Positions 59,623 to 64,000 of a stretch of DNA of 64,000 nucleotides are shown in pieces. The first letter of the stretch is position 1, and every line of letters starts with the position of its first letter. Source of the stretch: Sphagnum magellanicum (taxonomy: Eukaryota > Streptophyta > Sphagnopsida > Sphagnales > Sphagnaceae); NCBI GenBank assembly GCA_021904315.1, contig CM038919.1, positions 11,401,666 to 11,465,665 on the forward strand, in the 5' to 3' direction. A program made the position numbers and the translations under genes. A model generated the notes under the pieces. It was not told the DNA's origin and ran no database searches. It saw only the letters and a list, made by a program, of their open reading frames with translations.

Positions 59623-61228
59623 CTGTTCTGAAGGTTCTTGTAGATTTGTAGTCTGTATACCAAAATAAAGAGCTCCAGCAGCAGAGCATATCTAGCTAGA
59701 CACATTGCTCCTTGTGAGTAGGGAGGGTGTCAATGTCACCCCCAAGGACACAACTCCTCTAAAGCTTTATGAGCTTCTGAGCATCATCGTCATCATCATT
59801 CATCTCACTGGGAATTTTGCATTTGTATACTGGATCTTCTTCAGCAAAAGGGGAGGAAGATCAGAATTCACAAATGGGAGGAAGATCCGAATACACAAAC
59901 GTTTCTGTAAGGCTTTCTATCAGAAGATGTTTCTGCAGATAGAAACCTGATTCATCTTTCCATTTGGGTATATTGGAGTAGAAGGAAAGGGCTGCATCAG
60001 AACATCAACCTTGAATCCTGAAGCTCTAGAACGGAAGGTTTCTTCAACCCTGTGTTCTTTCCAATAGACTAGGCAGCAATCCACTATTGCCTCGACAATG
60101 CACTTTTTGCCTCTGAAATTCATTGTTGTTGCCTTCACAATTCACTGCCACTTCTCCAATTTGGTTGTTCCGGACACAATTTGCTGTCTCCTGTGATTTT
60201 TATAGATTGACAAAGCTTGAACAATCACCTGAGGGGTTTGCTGCTTGCACAACTGTGAGCTCATCATCATGATTCAATGTGCGTTACTGTTGCAGCCTCC
60301 ATGCACGTGGGTGTGGGCAGCCAAACAGAAAAGATTTCCGATTAGGTCTGTTAAGTAGTAATTAGGAGTCGGTAAAAAGTCTTGAAAAGACAGATTAGGG
60401 TGCAAGACATTGAGATTATGCACTAAGTATGATTAGGAAATGTTCGATGGATTTAGAAACAGGATTATGGTTGTGCAGAGTTTTCTTTTGCAATCTAAAA
60501 ATACAGCCAGCAAGCAGGCCTGGTGTTTTGAGGAAATGTGGTAGGGAGTGTGGCACGGGGATTTGGAAACAGACAAAAGCGCGAAGAGTAGGGAGGGGCT
60601 GGCGGAGGCGGGGGCTGGCCTGGTCTGGCTGCAAAAGCTGTGGTGGTGATACAGAAACTGTCTTGTGTGGCGACACGATGTTCCACGCTCCATCCGCTTC
60701 CCGATTGTGTGTGGCCAGATGCCTCCTTCTTCCTGCGTTGCGGTCGACCATCAGTCGGTTTGTGTGGCTGGCTTCCAAAAGAAGAACAGCGTCTTCCAAT
60801 ACTCGTGGCAGAAGAAACCCCCTTCCTCCCTCCTCTCCCTCCCCGCAACGCGCGCGCGCACGCACGCACGCACGCATCTCTGTTCTATTCTTCCAGTGGT
60901 TCTTGAATGCAAAATCTTCAAAGACGCGAATCATGGCAAACCTTTGCGCTTGCAAAACCTCATGGCACATCGTCACGAAACTTGATAGATGCTCTTCAGT
61001 GCTGTTGTGACATCATGAAGGTTTCAAGCGAAGGAGCAAAACCTCCAAGGAGCAGTGTGGTTCGGTTGTCAGGTTGTAAGGCAATTTTTGCACACGCTTC
61101 CTGACCAGAGATTTCTGCACAAAGAGTAAAGGACAGAGATAGAGAGACAGGTGTGAGACGCGTCCAGGCGCACGCATTTGTGCCAGAGGAGCTTCGCGAA
61201 GCGGAAGACGCGAGTCTTCTTTGTTCGC
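59623..61228. other. Intergenic region and leader of the last gene
   Basis: The antiporter 3' UTR probably ends within the first 150 bases (AATAAAGAG near 59663). A GC-rich stretch with a (GC/CGCA)n run at 60848-60876 lies at 60540-60960. ORFs of 70-190 codons occur in several frames on both strands here, but they overlap, are low in complexity or lack family features. I read the region as promoter and leader of the gene at 61229. Confidence 0.5.
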
Positions 61229-64000
61229 ATGGTTACATCCATGGCCTTGCAATCGCTGAACATAGGACCGGCAGTGAGCGGAAGACAACCGTGTGCGTCT
61301 CCCAATTGCTGCGACTGCGTCGCATTTGGCGCCAGCTCCACGAAGCTCAAGAACAGGAACCAGTGTTGTGTTGCTGCTGCAAGCGCAACAAGGACTAGCG
61401 AGCTTTGTCCCTCGGGAGGCCGACGACGCAGGTGCAGAATTCTTCTCAGTGGCAAGAAGGGGAGGTCGTCGTCGACTTGCGGAACTTTTTCCAGATCCGT
61501 TGCATTTACATGCCTGGCATTTGCCGGCAGCCAGGGAGGAGGAGGAGGAGGAGACGGAGCTCCTGATGGAAAGGTGGAGAAGAAGCTCAGGTTGAAGACG
61601 AAGCATCAGCAACAGCAGCAACAGAGAGAGGTTCGAAAGAGGGCGGTGAGAGGCACTCCTCCAGATGATGATGGGAGCGTTGCAGCGGCGATGGAGCCGA
61701 CAACCGATCTCAGGGCTTGCATATCCAATGCTGCTGCGATTCCAATTCTCATAGAGGATTTGGATTCTGCGGAAGCGAGCGATGTTTCATTACAGGTGTT
61801 GGAGGGCACTAGCAGCGACGATTCAGGTGAGCTTTCCAAGAAGCATTTGGAAGTCCTTGGCAGGGGGAGCATGCTCTGGGAGAGCAATTCATGTTTTTCT
61901 CCAAGCTTAGCTTAGCTTCTCTTTGGAGGGGGGTCCTCCAATATCTGGAACATCTGTGATCATGTGAAAACCACAGCTGAATGTTGCAGAATGTTGGTCA
62001 TTTTCTTTCCAATGACTGCAAGAGGGAGTTGCATACCCCCACAATCCCCCCAGGAGGAGATTCTCAACCAATTTCTCAGGATAGAGAAAGTCTCAGAATC
62101 CTCAAACCCTAGGGTATTCTTATTAGGGACATAAGATTCTTCAACTCAACACCAGCCCTGCCTTGCCTTGATGTCACCTTCTCTGGATATCAAACTTCCA
62201 AAGGACATCTTCAACCTTGGATATCAACTTCTCTGAGGACATGTCATTGAGTTCTCTGGATCATATCTCTGAGTCCTCCCTCACTTTAACAAGATACAGC
62301 CAAAAGTATTTGCATCATCATCATCATCATAGATTGTTGCATCGACTCCTGAGCTATTATTGAATGTCTTTCAGCTGCTTGAGAAATTCAGTCACAAAAC
62401 CACTTCCTCCAATTCCGAGGTTAATGAGTTTGCTCAAGAACATGGATAGTTTGGCACTGATAGCAGTCTACTTAGTGCTAGTGAACTGAACTTTCTGGTG
62501 TATCCCATCAAGGTGAGATGTGAAATGATGGCCTTAACTTCACCACTAAGTCCTGTCAGATGTTTGGTATGTTTGGCAAATGATGTAGAATGTGATGAGC
62601 TTGAAGCTGGAGATCCACTGGGGAGGAAGGTTTTGGGCAGGGGGGTTGTGAAATGGATGATGCAAGGCATGAGGGCAATGGCTAATGAAGTTGCCTCAGC
62701 TCTGGAGAGAGGGGACAGTAAAGGTGCACAGGAGCTCATGGGAACTGGCCGCAATCTAGTGATGATTGCTCAGCCATATCTGGCAGCCAATCCAATTCCA
62801 CAAGGGCTTGAGTCAATCTGCCTGAAAGCTAGCATGCACTATCCAACTGTTTTTGACCATTTCCAGCGTGAATTGCGTCTGAGTATGCAATTGCTCCAGG
62901 TATAAATAATCCAACATGCATACACCAGTTCATTAGTATGAGACTCCTCTGCTACTTCTTAGCATATTGCAGATTACCTTGTGTAAGACACCTGTCCAGT
63001 CTATAACACTTTGCTGACGTCCAAGTTCTGTTATGAGCAGTTGTACTGTGTAATCATGGCTGCAGGAGAGAGGAGTGGTGGATGATTGGAAGAGCACTGA
63101 GGCTTGGAAACTTCTTAAGAAGTTTGCGAAGTCTGGTGTGCTCCTTGATGCAGATCCTCGCTTGTTATTTCTATGTATTTGCTGTTTGATTTCCATGGGA
63201 GCTGATTCCACATGTCTGGTTCCAGCCCTTTTGAAAGATTTATTCCAAGGTATAGTTTTGTCATGCTCCAACATGCCCATGTAGCAAGCTATGTTTGGAC
63301 AGGTGAGCATCGGGCAGTTGCAAGAAAAGCCCATGAGCCAAGGCTTGTTCATGAGTTGCTGGGTTTGACAAGAGAGGAAGTAAAGAAGACTCAAAGACAC
63401 ATTGATGCATTTGTGCTACGAGCTCTGGAGCTTCTGCAGATAGAGAGAGATGCAGAACTGGATGCTACACAGCTGTCACTTGAGGGGGCATCATCTGCCA
63501 TTGGGGCACCTCGCACTGCAGTGCCAGTGCCCACAGATCAGGATTGTGATGAGAGGGGAGTGGAGCAATGTGACTCAATTACCAACCTGACACCTACAGG
63601 GTCCACCACAGGTCTTGCTCCTAACTCTATCTCTTTCTGTGCTGCTTATATGATCTGTTTTCATCTTTTGGGCCTGCATAGCTGCATAACCTAGGCAATC
63701 CAATGAAAACAGACCTTATAGCAGGATTGGAACTTTTGCACACTAAACTCATGCAGAGAAGAAAACCAGTCTTAATGCCCACTGTGTGCACGATGGTGCA
63801 GAAGGGCTCAATATTGGCTGCCATCTTTGGGGTACTTTGGTTAGATGAAGGCCCTTTGGGCAAGCATCAAGGACTTAAATCTCTCCACCTTTGACTGCCC
63901 CTCCTTGCAAGTTTTGTGGCTGAGCATATTGGAAAGTAACATTTGGTTTGACTACATTCAGCAAATTTGTGACCCCACTTCAATTGTTTTTCTAGGAGAA
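61229..64000 (+). CDS. Predicted plastid protein of unrecognised family (partial, in-frame stop)
   Basis: Exon 1 (61229-61826, donor GTGAGC) begins MVTSMALQSLN and is rich in A, S, R, C with few acids for about 100 residues, which suggests a chloroplast transit peptide; a poly-Q run and an acidic tail (EDLDSAEASD) follow. A second coding block ends at 62899 and begins at 62375 or earlier (open from 62333). It holds PVRCLVCLANDVECDELEA and ALERGDSKGAQELMG and is mostly helical. A TAG lies in frame at 62447-62449. Further exons are 63066-63249 (DDWKSTEAWKLLKKFA), 63303 to about 63611 (LTREEVKKTQRHIDAF) and coding sequence near 63682-63894 (MKTDLIAGLELL). The joins of exon 1 to the second block and after 63611 are not in phase in my model, so at least one exon is missing or misplaced. 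The gene may continue past the window. I do not recognise the family. Confidence 0.6.

Noticed and set aside
60416-61010. Long overlapping ORFs on both strands (up to 193 codons)
   Set aside because: GC-rich sequence lacks stops in all frames here. None of the products shows a motif, and the CGCA microsatellite gives low-complexity RTHART-type peptides.
61013-61621. A 202-codon minus-strand ORF
   Set aside because: It mirrors exon 1 of the last gene; its poly-Leu and poly-Ser runs are the complement of the poly-Gln and Gly/Glu stretches of the sense frame.

Overview
This is nuclear DNA from a land plant. The genes are interrupted by short GT-AG introns, and the proteins are plant families: an AP2/ERF transcription factor, importin alpha, a PX-domain endosomal protein of the EREX type, and a plastid-type NhaD Na+/H+ antiporter. 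TTTAGGG-type telomere-like stretches are present, and gene islands sit between AT-rich blocks of decayed LTR retrotransposons. Introns are mostly about 60-700 bp. Compact genes beside old nested repeats would suit a non-seed plant such as a bryophyte, but that placement is inference and no marker in the window fixes it.

Layout. 1-2.7 kb: a small intronless AP2/ERF gene with an N-terminal DLNxxP (EAR-type) motif. 3.0-6.6 kb: a decayed Ty1/copia element (+), followed by a short CACTA-like non-autonomous element. 8.3-12.2 kb: a GSTCD-like SAM methyltransferase gene; its last two exons are clear and its 5' exons are uncertain. 12.2-29 kb: AT-rich repeats, including a Ty3/gypsy element (-), a moderately GC-rich insertion and a 3-kb CACTA-like element that is very AT-rich inside. 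30-35 kb: an EREX-like PX/coiled-coil gene with 12 exons. 35-40.6 kb: non-coding, with inverted and tandem repeats. 40.65-44.0 kb: importin alpha, 10 exons. 44-56 kb: AT-rich DNA with fragments of gypsy (RT; integrase tail plus chromodomain) and copia. 56.4-59.6 kb: an NhaD-type antiporter, 10 exons. 61.2 kb to the window edge: a predicted plastid protein of unrecognised family whose second exon carries an in-frame TAG.

The genes are all on the + strand, each with its own long flanks, and show no operon-like or pathway clustering. For the three best gene models (EREX-like, importin alpha, NhaD-like) I built exons by hand so that every junction keeps phase. The protein lengths (about 799, 533 and 605 aa) fit or slightly exceed what I recall for these families. 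I found no CRISPR array, bacterial operon or convincing tRNA gene. I did not find a convincing new biological system. The best leads are the in-frame stop in the last gene, a coding-looking antisense ORF at the end of the ERF gene, decay of all three catalytic acids in the copia integrase by G-to-A changes, and large inverted-repeat structures in the AT-rich block.
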